The translations under genes were made by a program, and so were the position numbers. The notes under the pieces were generated by a model, which saw nothing but the letters and a program-made list of their open reading frames with translations, did not search any database and had not been told where the DNA came from. A stretch of DNA of 64,000 nt from Trachythela sp. YZ-2020. Lineage: Eukaryota > Cnidaria > Anthozoa > Malacalcyonacea > Clavulariidae. Positions 37,031-47,055 of the stretch are shown here, in pieces. The stretch spans positions 434,001 to 498,000 of the forward strand of contig JADLSH010000333.1 in NCBI GenBank assembly GCA_016169945.1, read 5' to 3'. The number at the start of each line of letters is the position of its first letter. Within the stretch, counting starts at the first letter, position 1.

Positions 37031-38635
37031 TTAATGAAGCACTTCTTGACCGTTTAATTATACCGCTGACCAAATATTTATAAAATAAATTTTAAAATAT
37101 AGCGATTAAATAATAATATAAGTGATTAAAGATGGCGCATTTCATAGATTATCTTAGACAGTTCTTTGAAGAGTTTTTGAGATTTATTAGGGAAGCAATT
37201 GCGGGGTTGAGTTCAGAATACGAACCAAATCGTGTGGACAGCCTGTAACAGGATTAATTGGATTAATTTCAAGTCGTGTTGGAGAACACGACAGCGTCGA
37301 TCAGTTGCTGGAAGACCTGGAACGGCTCTTAGCCACTGTGCGTCTTCTAAAGACCAGATATCAAGATAGGCATGTTCAGGGCTTTCAATGTTTACCGTCG
37401 CCTACTTTTCTTTCAAGAAGCAAAATATATGCTCTTCACCTTTCTCGATACTTTAAGCATCCATTGTAGTCATTTCTTACTCAAAAGTGCCCATTTTTAT
37501 TAAAAACAATCGATGTTTATATTCGTTGATAGAAACTGATTTCGTCCATTTTTAATTTATTTAATTGTTGGTCAGCGGGAAAGGCCAGTACTTCGAGTAA
37601 TCCTGGGTGGACTTTGATGCATAATAATTTAATTACTCAAAGTATCACAGGAAAATCCATGTGCGCCTTCGAGCATAGCACATGGTCGGACGAATGCATG
37701 CATTATTCATGTTTTCGTTTGGAATGATTTGGAATATATCACTTTGTGTAGTATTTGACTGTTTCAATTTTTCAGTGACTGTAAATTTGTTAAATACAGT
37801 ATACTAATACTACAATTAAAATGCCTGAGTAGTTGTACACTATTTAATTACAGTAATAATGAATGGGTCAAGCTGAAGCGAAAAACTCTGCATTCACCTC
37901 ACAGCAAGAAAAGAATAGAGTATTTTTATTCATGATATGTTTGGGCCTTCAGAATGCTGTAAATCTTCGGCCCAAAGTGCAAGAAACGGCATTTCAGAGA
38001 TTATAAATTTTAAAATTTCCCGACTGTGCATGACCCCGAACCCCATTGAAATTGTGCCCACACTCGGCGCGCGTTATCAGCATCACCCCGATATTTAGCG
38101 TTGCTCTGATGAGTGACGTCACTGCAGCCGCCTACTTGAAATAATTTTGAAAGCCCTGCATGTTGAATTGAACATCTCTTCCGATATCGAAGCCCCACAC
38201 CACAGTTGTCCTGTTCATTATTTAGGGCACGCTTGTCGTATACGGCTTGTTGTTGACAATGTTGTTGTTCAGCAACTGCGTGAAGAATCTATGAAATGGG
38301 TAGACATTGCTAGAATTCTTGGAATTTCACCCAAGACTTTGATTCGTCAAGCAGGGAATTTGAAATGCCCATTGGTGCCGATGCCTTCGCATGTATTGAA
38401 GATGGTAATTTAGACGGACATGTACGAGAAATTTTGTGAATAAATCCTGAAGCAGGTATATTTTATGTGTAACACAATGATATAAGTAACATGAAATTAA
38501 CATCCCTGTCTAATAAACGCCCGATTTGCATGCTTCTCTTTAAAAGTACGAAAACGTGATACCGAGATGATTATTAGATCATTTTTACAATGTCAATATA
38601 GGTCACTCCCTTGTGCTTTTCCTAGGAGGGCTCAG

Positions 38636-39780
38636 CAGGGGCGGATCTAGGAATTTTCGTACGTTAGTCAAAAATTTTTGGTTCCACTACCCCAGGGGGA
38701 GCATATTTTTTCGGTGGGGAGGGGGGGCGCTATTGTTTTTAGCTAGGCAATAAAATGAGTGTTTCAGCAGACTCAGCATGCATAGGAAACACAATTTGCC
38801 ATATATTATGCTTATAGATATCGTATTACAAACAGCGTAGCACCAAACCATGCGGTCAAAGACTCAAAATTTGGACATAACAATTTGTGTAGTATTAATA
38901 TTTGGTTCGGTCGATAAAAATACATCCGCAATACCTTGGCTGATACAAATATTACAACAAATGCCAATATAACGACTATATAATAATATAAATGACCTTT
39001 TGACCAACCGCAACTATATGCTAATTCAGCCAAGCGGCTTTTACCAGCATGAAATAGACACACTTTGAACTTAGTAATACTCAGTAATAGTATTAGTATC
39101 AGACTATAAACCAATATAAATAGAATCTCTTTTAATACCTTATCGCTGTACACTTCTTATTTTGTTGACGAGCAACTCTGAGTATGAAAATATCTGCGCC
39201 AAAATCTCTCGACAGACTGACATCGGTGTCATTGATAGTATCTTGGACAGATCTTGTATTCAAAGCGTGCATTATACTCGATCCTCAAACCAATTTGAAC
39301 CTTTGCGGTCAAGTAGCAATCAGAAAGACTTTATGTTCATTTCGTATTGACTGAAGACTGCTGAATACCCCAAGGAGCGCTGCTGAATACCCCAAGGAGC
39401 GCTGCTGAATACCCCAAGGAGCGAATTAGTCAAAAAAATCGAGCCAATGAGAAAGGAGAATATTTCCTTAACGAGCCAATCAGAAAGCTCGAATATTGCC
39501 CAAATGAGTCAGACCCCTGCAAACTTTAGTCAAAATTCAAATGGACCAATCAAATGGCTAGAATCCGCCTCAGATTAGTCAAAACTCACGCAGATAACCG
39601 CTATTTTGACTTTTTTACTGTAGGCTCGGCCGCTGCACGAAATTGATAACTGGAGTATTTTTGAATATCACTGTCGGCTGCCGCTGCATGAAATATTACA
39701 ACTGGACTATGTATTTTTATATCTGTGCAATTTTTACCTTAATCGCGTGACTAGTTTGACAACCCCTAGATCCGCCCCTG
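38636..39780. mobile_element. hAT MITE, 1,145 bp, with 8-bp target duplication
   Basis: The ends CAGGGGCGGATCTAGG and CCTAGATCCGCCCCTG are a perfect 16-bp inverted repeat. The flanking duplication GGGCTCAG occurs at 38,628-38,635 and 39,781-39,788. No transposase is encoded. CAGGGGCGGAT ends are typical of widespread hAT MITEs. It interrupts the integrase-core transposon, so it is the younger insertion. Confidence 0.92.
39358..39423. repeat. 22-bp tandem repeat, three exact copies
   Basis: CTGCTGAATACCCCAAGGAG plus CG is repeated three times without change inside the MITE, at 39,358, 39,380 and 39,402. Confidence 0.95.
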
Positions 39781-40459
39781 GGGCTCAGAGCAAATACATT
39801 GAAGATTCAACAGAGTCGTGTTCGGGAATCCATTGCAAGAGTTAATCCTGTTCTCTCAGCAGTGAGAAGACACAGCTTCAAGATTGTCAGGCGAAAGTAT
39901 TCTGTACCTTGCCCAAACGCCCTCTGGCATATTGATGGCGATCATAAATTGATAGAACCGTACAGAATTGTCATTCATGGTGGGATTGATGGGTATTCTC
40001 GCCTTATAATATATTTAAGGGCTTCAACAAATAACAAGGCCAGTACTGTTCTTGATCTTTTTCAAGAGGCTGTCAGCCTTTACAACCTGCCGTCTCGTGT
40101 TCATTCAGACAAAGGTTTGGAAAATGTAGAGGTAGCACGGTTCATGTTGCGGTTCACAACCAACGAATAGAACGTTTATGGAGAGAAGTTAATCGTACGG
40201 TAGTAAGCAAGTTTAAGAACATATTCATGTACCTAGAAACAAGTGGATTGTTTGATCCACTGAACGAAATTCACCTATTTTGTCTTCAATATGTGTACCT
40301 CCCTAGAGGAACTGACTAGAGTCTGGAATTATCATGGCCTTACCACTGAAGCCAATACGACGCCAAGGCAGTTGTGGATAACAGGAATGTTGTGCAATAG
40401 TCAGAGTGGTTACACGGCAGTTGAAGATGTTCTTGATGGCGTTCAGCCATCACCGACCA

Positions 40460-41098
40460 CCTGCCTAGTGAGCGACCACCTGCCTAACACGACCAGCGAC
40501 CACTCTTTTGCGTCCCAAAGCAAGAAATTTACCCGTCATTAGCGACCATTTTTACTTCAAAGCGATTTTTTCATGTTTGTTTACGTTTATTAACGTCTTA
40601 AAACATTCAGGTTTACGAGAGTTTTACCCGGAAATTGTCAAGGTTTCAAAGCAAACCAATCAACGTTTGCTACTGAGATAATGCAGGTGTTGATTGGCTT
40701 GCTTTAAAACCTCCATGATTTCCGGTTAAAACCTTGTACTTGCATTTTCATAAATGGGGTCTTTTTCTCTAACTTCACATAAAAACACATTCCCAACAAA
40801 TGACTCATGCATTGTCTCTTACTCTCGAAATTCGTTCCGATGATTTACCGTAAACAAGCATTGTAAGTGTTCAAACAGTTCAATAATCGTAAATCATCGG
40901 AATGAACTTTCGGAATGAATTTCGTAACTTTGCAACGAACAATTCGAAGTATCGTGACCGTTTTAGCATTTAAAACACTTGTTTGATAATTTTTGAGAAA
41001 TGATGATGTCATTTACAAACCTGTGTTAACAACCACCTGTCATTTACGACCGTTTTTACGAGAACCAAGGGTGGTCGCAAAACTCAGGTTCTACTGTA
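40460..41098. mobile_element. Probable Tc1-like MITE
   Basis: The left part has GCGACCACCTGCC and GCGACCACTCTTTTGCG. The right part has the related inverted GGTGGTCGCAAAACTCAGGTTCTACTGTA. The right end matches a common MITE terminus beginning ACAGTAGAACCTGAG next to TA. An inner inverted pair (GGTTTCAAAGCAAACCAATCAACG near 40,640 and its complement near 40,700) is also present. The left boundary is uncertain because it abuts the integrase remnant. Confidence 0.5.
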
Positions 41099-41780
41099 CT
41101 TATTAATAATATACATGAAATATTTATGCACTGCTCCTAGCCAATCAGAATTGAGACATTTTTTCATGTATATTAAGCTTGTAATAAATCCTTATATATT
41201 GAACTATTATACCTGCCACATTTCAATGTTGCTGTATGTGCTTGCAGGGTTATCAATAAAGGAACAAAACACAAAACCACTTATTTTGTCACATATTTTG
41301 TCACTGATTGAAACTGATTGTAGTTCAAGGTTAAGTCAGTCGATAGTTAACCTTTACCATATAGTAGTATTATGTATTGGATACCACTTTTTTTTTGGGG
41401 GGTGTGAATATTTTTTTGAGAACGCCTAATAATCTATAGTAATTATTGCGAAATAATATTTAAAAAAAGAGCATAATCATCAAAAAACGGCCTCCACGGA
41501 CGGGGGGTGTAGAAATCAAATTAGCATTCAAAATGGCTGCCAAAATGGGGTGAACAGTCTCGTTGGCGCTTTGTTGGCATTTGTATTACGGTCGTGACGT
41601 AGACGGTAATTGGATGCGCGTGGGATGAGTAGGCACACGCGCGTGGATACACACGATAATTCGTGTGTGGGGGGTATTGGATCTACACAAACACACCCAA
41701 AGCCTTGGTTGAGCCGACTGAAGTTTTGGAGAGCGCGTTGTGGTTTATATTTGTGTAAATTGTTTTTTTTATTTTTAACC
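41099..41780. other. Non-coding host-like flank
   Basis: No gene supported. The segment 41,540-41,750 is GC-richer, with an ATGGCTGCCAAAATGG-like promoter-type sequence and CACACGCGCGTGGATACAC repeats. This is the last part with host-like composition before the viral DNA. Confidence 0.5.
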
Positions 41781-41916
41781 ATATTCCAGATTCCAGTCTG
41801 AGAAAATATGTGAATCCAGTTTTCTGAGTTCTGGTTTATAACAATTTTCAAAAAACAATAACCTGGACTCAGAAAACTGGATTCATATAAATTTTTGGAC
41901 TGGAGACTGGAATATA
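41781..41916. repeat. Imperfect hairpin at the host/virus junction
   Basis: ATATTCCAG...AATCCAGTTTTCTGAG (41781-41841) pairs at roughly 80% with CTCAGAAAACTGGATT...CTGGAATAT (41857-41916) across a 15-base loop. It lies about 50 bp outside the presumed element end and could be a MITE or part of the integration target. Confidence 0.6.
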
Positions 41917-41967
41917 TATATAGTAAAAAATATACAAAATTTAAAAAAAATCATTTTTTTATATACC

Positions 41968-42021
41968 AACAGGAATCTAACCTGTTCTTTTTTTAAAAAA
42001 AGCACAACAGTGTGTATATTA
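41968..42021 (+). repeat. Left inverted repeat of the viral element
   Basis: AACAGGAATCTAACCTGTTC, then a run of T and A, then GCACAACAGTGTGTATATTA. It is about 80% identical to the complement of 62,822-62,876. The sequence can also form a small internal T7/A7 hairpin. It probably marks the end recognised by the integrase, although Polinton ends are often longer. Confidence 0.55.
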
Positions 42022-42318
42022 AAAAGGGTTTAATAAAAACCCTTTACAAAAAATTTTTTGTTTGAACTTTACGTTTGATCCACCATCACCAGCAGCATGC
42101 TATAAATATTTTTTGCTTGTGTTTATATAGACTTGTTTAATTACGCGTAATTACCGCTCATTAGTAATTAGCGATTATTTTAAAAATGATTTTATAATAT
42201 GTTATTATATATAACACGTGAATTTTTTAATAAAAACTATCATTTCTCAAGGTCTCCTCGCGATCTGTTTATCTTGGTATATGAAATATATTTTCTTCCA
42301 TTATAATTTTTAAAGGTG
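42022..42318. promoter_or_regulatory. AT-rich leader before the first gene
   Basis: No ORF. It holds an AAAGGGTTTAATAAAAACCCTTT hairpin (about 42,023-42,046), inverted ACGCGTAATTACCGC-type sequence and TTATATATAACACGTG. It lies where a left-end promoter or origin would be expected; function is inferred only from position. Confidence 0.3.
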
Positions 42319-42594
42319 CGACGGTTCAAAAAATTGAAAAAAAACCTCCTACGTGCAGATATGAACATGAAGAAAGCGTACAGCATTTGTGAGAAAAACC
42401 CAACGCAGTTATGCGACGAAGAATGGAGTTATATTGAAGAAAATAAAAACGATATATTAAATAGTATAACACATATAATAGACATAGACGGTTGGATTGT
42501 TGATAGAGATACTCATTTATACGGCGAAGTTAGTATTTATGATGTAAATAATATGAAGAATGTACATGTTTTCTTATACCATCCTGAAATAAAA
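42319..42594 (+). repeat. Left copy of a 276-bp inverted duplicated gene fragment
   Basis: About 95% identical, in inverted orientation, to 63,026-63,302. Sequence diverges abruptly at both ends. The two copies differ by homopolymer lengths that shift the reading frame. Together they bracket 20.4 kb of the element. Confidence 0.9.
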
Positions 42595-42960
42595 ATAACT
42601 AAAAAAATCTGGAGAACGATTACTTATGTTACGAGAAATATACACGGTTTAGCGTTTTCTAAAAAACCTCGTTTTAAAAACGATCTTACATATAACGATT
42701 TTATAACGTATATGGATGTGCGCGGTGTTTACGCGTATAAAGGTGACAATATAGAGAAAAAATTATGTAAAAAATATAATATAAAATGTGTTAATTTAGA
42801 GATATTCGGATGTGAAAAATACGAGATATTATTAGATAAATATTATTTAAATACAAAAAAATGTGGACGACATTTATTATATAAGGGAGACATAAACCGT
42901 ATACATTGCTCTATGTATGAAGTATATACGTATTTGCTATGTTTGTATATAAACTTTTAG
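42319..42960 (+). pseudogene. Viral gene, 5'-truncated copy (C-terminal portion)
   Basis: Open from 42,316, where only a GTG is available; the first ATG is 42,361 (MNMKKAYSICEK). The first 92 codons fall in the inverted duplicated fragment. The remainder (KITKKIWRTITYV onward to 42,960) is unique to this copy. The other copy at 63.0-63.9 kb has a longer N-terminus joined to the same fragment, so this gene has lost its 5' part. It contains IDIDGWIVDRDTH and YDVNNMKN motifs but no recognised domain. Expression from the internal ATG is possible. Confidence 0.6.
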
Positions 42961-43031
42961 AAAAACAAAATGAATACGATAACGTGTACGACATGTATAT
43001 AAAGGAATGAAAAAATGTAAAAAAAATAAAA

Positions 43032-44036
43032 ATGAAAGTTATCGAAGCGTTTTGTGCGTTATTATGCAATTATAGATACGATTCTGTACTATGGACTTTA
43101 TATTATGTATGCAGATGGTTGTACGAGTTAAAACCAGATTTAAAAGAACGTAAAGGAAGAAAAAGAATCTATCCGTATTACGAATATATTAACGATTTTG
43201 AATACGAAGCAGATTTATATCAGAGACAGTTTGGTATTGTGAGGGAAGATGCTGTCTATATATATATTGAAAAAAATCGTTTCTATATAATTCCTAAAGA
43301 GTGGGCGTCCTACATATACGCAACAGGCGTAGAAAACGAAGATGAAAAAAGATACGATACGCCCATAGAGAACGTAAAGAATAGAAAGAATAAAATGTGG
43401 AAAAAACCTGTAAAATTTTATCTACATTATGAGCGTATACTCTCAAGATACAATTTTTATGAAGAGTACACTTTATCAAGATCTGTTTATCAATCCATAG
43501 TGTTTCCAGAATATATAAAAATTAATCCTTACATATATAGAATAGGCGTTGAAAAATATGGAAAGGATTGGGTATATAGGTATGCATATTTTATACGTAT
43601 TTTTTCCTCGTGGGAGTATATATTACAATTAATCGTGGGTATGGATATAGACAAGTTACTGAGTCTTTTTACATTAGAGCCTATATATTATCATTGTTTA
43701 AACCATATAGTGTTGTGTATTAGTTGCGATAAATACTTAAACCGTTATCTAAAACATTTGCACAGCGCTGTGAACGCTATGAACGACGTACGCTTAGACA
43801 TATACACGATGAATTATAGACAGATTGTGGGTGCTTACAATAACGAGATAAAAATGAATAGCGAACATTTTTATCATCGAATCATGTTTTTAGACAAATG
43901 CTTATGTAAAAATAGCGACGATACTATGATATATGCTAAAAAGGATGTAAATTTTTATAGTGTTTACGATATGAGTATTTATCATAGCAAAGACTATATA
44001 AGTAAAAGAACATATATGTATAGCATTACTTTTTAA
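43032..44036 (+). CDS. Viral hypothetical protein, 334 residues
   Basis: Starts at the ATG at 43,032 after an A-rich leader (AAAAAAAATAAAA). Rich in Tyr, Ile and Lys, with several short hydrophobic stretches (FCALLCNYRY; YILQLIVGMD) but no clear membrane span. No known domain. It is 3 bp from the next gene, suggesting co-transcription. Its length and position in the structural half make it a weak capsid-component candidate, but no jelly-roll pattern was recognised. Confidence 0.7.
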   Translation: MKVIEAFCALLCNYRYDSVLWTLYYVCRWLYELKPDLKERKGRKRIYPYYEYINDFEYEADLYQRQFGIVREDAVYIYIEKNRFYIIPKEWASYIYATGVENEDEKRYDTPIENVKNRKNKMWKKPVKFYLHYERILSRYNFYEEYTLSRSVYQSIVFPEYIKINPYIYRIGVEKYGKDWVYRYAYFIRIFSSWEYILQLIVGMDIDKLLSLFTLEPIYYHCLNHIVLCISCDKYLNRYLKHLHSAVNAMNDVRLDIYTMNYRQIVGAYNNEIKMNSEHFYHRIMFLDKCLCKNSDDTMIYAKKDVNFYSVYDMSIYHSKDYISKRTYMYSITF

Positions 44037-44039
44037 AAA

Positions 44040-44540
44040 ATGTCAGGTAAAACATTTTATTTTGTCACCACGTATGCTGACGAGTGTTATAATTTTTTTA
44101 ATAATTACGAATGGTTAGAATTGGAGAAAAACGAAAACGGTAATAAAATAAAATTTTATTATGTTCAAAAAGTAAACGACGATTTGGTCAAAGGAATAAT
44201 ACAGTTTGAAAAGAGAGCGACCATTAATAAAGCAAGATATTATTTTTTAACTAAAAAAATGGTGAATATTTTACCGCAAGGTGTAAAAACAAACATCGGC
44301 TTTATTCTCACAAGCATGTGGTTGAATAAACAAAACTACAATATTACAAATATTTGCGAGTACGGTGTTTTATCGTTAGGCGGGGGGTATAGGGATTATA
44401 AGACAATATTAAAAAATGTTTTTTTATCGTATAATAAAATAAAAGCAGGTGTTGAGCCAGAATATTGTTACGATAAAATATCTCTTAAAATTTTACAATC
44501 GTTAAAACAAATTGAAAAAACGCTACATGAAGGAGTATAA
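44040..44540 (+). CDS. Viral hypothetical protein, 166 residues
   Basis: The ATG at 44,040 directly follows the previous stop codon. The first 75 residues (KTFYFVTTYADECYNFF; KFYYVQKVNDDLVKGIIQFEKR) are arranged like the start of a rolling-circle Rep fold: a beta strand, then a G-x-x-x-F strand, then a basic helix. The histidine pair that coordinates metal in HUH endonucleases is missing. The remainder is lysine-rich and helical. The function is unknown; a Rep-like DNA-binding origin is only a suggestion. Confidence 0.7.
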   Translation: MSGKTFYFVTTYADECYNFFNNYEWLELEKNENGNKIKFYYVQKVNDDLVKGIIQFEKRATINKARYYFLTKKMVNILPQGVKTNIGFILTSMWLNKQNYNITNICEYGVLSLGGGYRDYKTILKNVFLSYNKIKAGVEPEYCYDKISLKILQSLKQIEKTLHEGV

Positions 44541-44561
44541 AATACCTGTGCGTCGTATGTT

Positions 44562-45225
44562 ATGAAAAAAAAAATGACGGGTTATTTAGCGCATTATATG
44601 TTCGAAAGTTATCATGAAAACATATACGATAGAATATTGTATAAGGCGTTGTATAATGATAAATCAATTAACGAGTTTACTGAAATTTTTTTTTAAACAC
44701 GTTCTCCACTGTACAATCTCTTTATCTTTGGACAGTATTAAAAAAGAAAAAGAAAAAATTTCGTTAACGATAATGTATGATAATTTTATAACTGGCGAAA
44801 AATATCTTATCACAGTGTTATTTAGTTATTTTCGTCAAAAATTTGCCGGATTGTTTACAGAAATAAAACGAAAACCGTTTGTAGAGATAGTCGATATTCA
44901 TAGTATTTCTAATAGAATATCGCATGCTAATAAAAAAATAATAAAATATTTTTTTGACGAGTTCTTTCAAACATTATCCTCTTACGATATGAACGCTATC
45001 AACGCGAAAGAAGATCTACTAAAAATAATTCGATTTTATTTACGTAATAAAAATATATACGTTTCTTATGATTTAGTTTATTATTGGCTTCTATTCAACA
45101 CCGTATTAAACAGCGTACTAAAATGTTCGTGCGGTTTATTAAATTTAGAATTATGTATGTGTAACGATGAAGACCGTTTCGACAATGAAATATACAATAT
45201 GTTTTTTGATAAAAAATTTATATAA
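44562..45225 (+). CDS. Viral hypothetical protein, about 200 residues, possible frameshift near the start
   Basis: Two starts compete. One frame opens at the ATG at 44,562 (MKKKMTGYLAHYM) and closes right after a nine-T run at about 44,695. The frame used downstream is open from 44,614 to 45,225. The downstream part contains SYDLVYYWLLFN and a cysteine cluster, CSCGLLNLELCMC, near the C-terminus that could bind zinc. The protein-like quality of the 44,562 frame suggests it is the true N-terminus, separated by an indel in the T run. No family recognised. Confidence 0.55.
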
Positions 45226-45288
45226 AATGGAAACAACTATAGCTCTTTATTCATACGTGTGTTTGACTATCTAACAACGAACAACAAA

Positions 45289-46085
45289 ATGCCTGCTTAT
45301 CTTCGTGTACCGATTGACGATAGAAGAAAATTTTTAAGCACGGTAAACAAAAATAATAACCGTCATGTTATTTATTATAACACATTTTCCAAAAAACATT
45401 GTATGACATTATCACACCTCACAATACTACGGAGACGTCCAGCTTCAACGCGAATTTTCCCTACGTGTTTCAATCCGTTGACGAAGTTGCCGAATATTAT
45501 CGCGTACTGAGTAAAATTGATTTTACCAAACCGCCAGCCAGTTTGTTCATTATCGTGTCGGAGGATCATACGAAAAATACGCGTACGATTGTGAGAGATA
45601 GCACGTACGGTATTGAAGTAAGAAGACAGAAAAAAAGCGAAACCTTATCTGACGAACAACCGGTTGTTGCCGGCGACGATGAGGAGAACGATTATGATCT
45701 AGGAATGTCTTACCAAACAAAAAAAATCGAATGGACAGATTGTCCGTACGATAACTGCACTTTGGGAAAAAATTTAGATATGAAATATTATCTAAAACGT
45801 TTGGAGGAATATTTGACCTGTTGGGATCGTGTTATCTTCTCTATCCGTACATCTCCTGAACTCGAAGCGCCAACGAAGAATAATAAAAGAAAGAATGAAA
45901 AAGATGATAAAAAATCTAAAAAACCAAAAGGTGATAACGACGATGAAATAATATGTAGATTATTTAAATATATGGACGTATATGACGAATGCGATGTGTC
46001 GTTGTTAATAGCCAGACACGGTTATGAAATAAGCGATGAGACAGGCTATGAAAAAAGTGTTGATGGATGTAATAAGAAAATATAA
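45289..46085 (+). pseudogene. Viral hypothetical protein, frameshifted
   Basis: The ATG at 45,289 (MPAYLRVPIDDRRK) opens one frame. From about 45,400 the protein-like sequence continues in another frame (SFNANFPYVFQSVDEVAEYY) to 46,085. The middle is acidic and charged; a lysine-rich low-complexity segment (NKRKNEKDDKKSKK) lies at about 45,884-45,935. The length of about 265 codons and the mix of folded and charged parts would suit a structural or DNA-associated protein, but no family is recognised. The frame break may be real or an assembly error. Confidence 0.5.
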
Positions 46086-46167
46086 TGCTTCAATATTGAA
46101 CAACATCTATATAACAAATATTAAAAATGTTCTTTTATAGACAAAGCGGGACATGTTGTAGAGAAAC

Positions 46168-47055
46168 ATGGTGAAGAAAAAACCGAAAAGACTCGATGAA
46201 GATTTAGTTCGTAAAGCGGCTCGTCTACTGAAAGGAGAAAGCTTAACGAAAGAACAAAAAGAAGACTATACATTACATGACGGTGTGAGAAAAAAATATA
46301 AACGTTTATCAATTGACATTTCTAGAAAAAAACAACAATGGGCTATGGATTTAGCCGATATGAACGAATTAAAAAATTATAATTCTATGTATAGATATTG
46401 GCTTGTTGTAATAGATATATATTCAAGATATGTTTTTGTGAAATTGTTAAAAAATAAAACCTCAAATAATACTGGCAATAAATTTGAACAACTATTAAAG
46501 AATGCTAGTCCTGAAAAAATACAATGTGACGAAGGAACTGAATTTCAAAAAATTCGTAAAGAATTAAGTAAAAAATACCATTTTAAAGTATTTTCTACAT
46601 ATAATCGTGAGATTAAGGCATCGCATGCTGAACGAGTAATTCAAACATTGAAGACTATGGTGCGACGGGTTCTTACCGTAACAAAGACATACAATTACGT
46701 AGCTTATATGGATATAATCGTAGAACGTTATAACAAATCTCCTCATAAAGCGTTACATAACCTATCCCCGTACGATATATATTATGAAAAAAAAGAATTT
46801 CCTATACGCAAAGATATTTTAAAAAAATTGGATAATTTTAAAATTGAAAAAAACATTTTAAAACGCGGTACGATTGTAAGAATTGTAAGGGCAAAAAATC
46901 AGGAGTTTGAAAAATCAAGTTTGCAACGATGGGTTAGAGAGAAATTTAAAATATATAAAGTGTATATTACCGATCCTATTACCTATATGTTAGTCGATCT
47001 ACAAGGCGGTAAAATAAGTGGAAAATTTTATCGTGAAGAATTAAAAAAAATATGA
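46168..47055 (+). CDS. Polinton integrase (retroviral-type DDE)
   Basis: 295 residues from the ATG at 46,168. The rve core shows WAMDLADM (Asp61), a YWLVVIDIYSRYVFV strand pair, KIQCDEGTEF (Asp121) and KASHAERVIQTLK (Glu155). The Asp121-Glu155 spacing is close to the classical DD35E. It is followed by YNKSPHKALHNLSPYDIYY and a basic C-terminal chromo/SH3-like region. The catalytic residues are all present and the frame is intact. It would insert the element ends into host chromatin. It overlaps the start of the next gene by 4 bp (ATGA), so the two are probably co-expressed. Confidence 0.93.
   Translation: MVKKKPKRLDEDLVRKAARLLKGESLTKEQKEDYTLHDGVRKKYKRLSIDISRKKQQWAMDLADMNELKNYNSMYRYWLVVIDIYSRYVFVKLLKNKTSNNTGNKFEQLLKNASPEKIQCDEGTEFQKIRKELSKKYHFKVFSTYNREIKASHAERVIQTLKTMVRRVLTVTKTYNYVAYMDIIVERYNKSPHKALHNLSPYDIYYEKKEFPIRKDILKKLDNFKIEKNILKRGTIVRIVRAKNQEFEKSSLQRWVREKFKIYKVYITDPITYMLVDLQGGKISGKFYREELKKI

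Larger units (their letters stand above)
37130..40550 (+). pseudogene. Integrase-core transposon gene, decayed and interrupted
   Basis: Three coding areas line up with one animal transposon protein family that carries a retroviral-type integrase core. At 37,130-37,360 lies an N-terminal helical region (MAHFIDYLRQFFEEFL; LLEDLERLLATVRLLK). At 38,230-38,370 is a helix-turn-helix (VQQLREESMKWVDIARILG). At 39,799-40,300 is the catalytic core: CPNALWHIDGDHKL (first Asp), HGGIDGYSRLI, RVHSDKGLENVEVARFML (second Asp) and, after a small deletion and frame change, VHNQRIERLWREVNR, which holds the Glu region. The gap at 37,400-38,150 may be an intron. A hAT MITE splits the gene at 38,636-39,780. It is not functional. 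Confidence 0.6.

Noticed and set aside
45375..45569. Minus-strand ORF opposite the frameshifted viral gene
   Set aside because: Antisense to protein-like plus-strand frames; no independent support.
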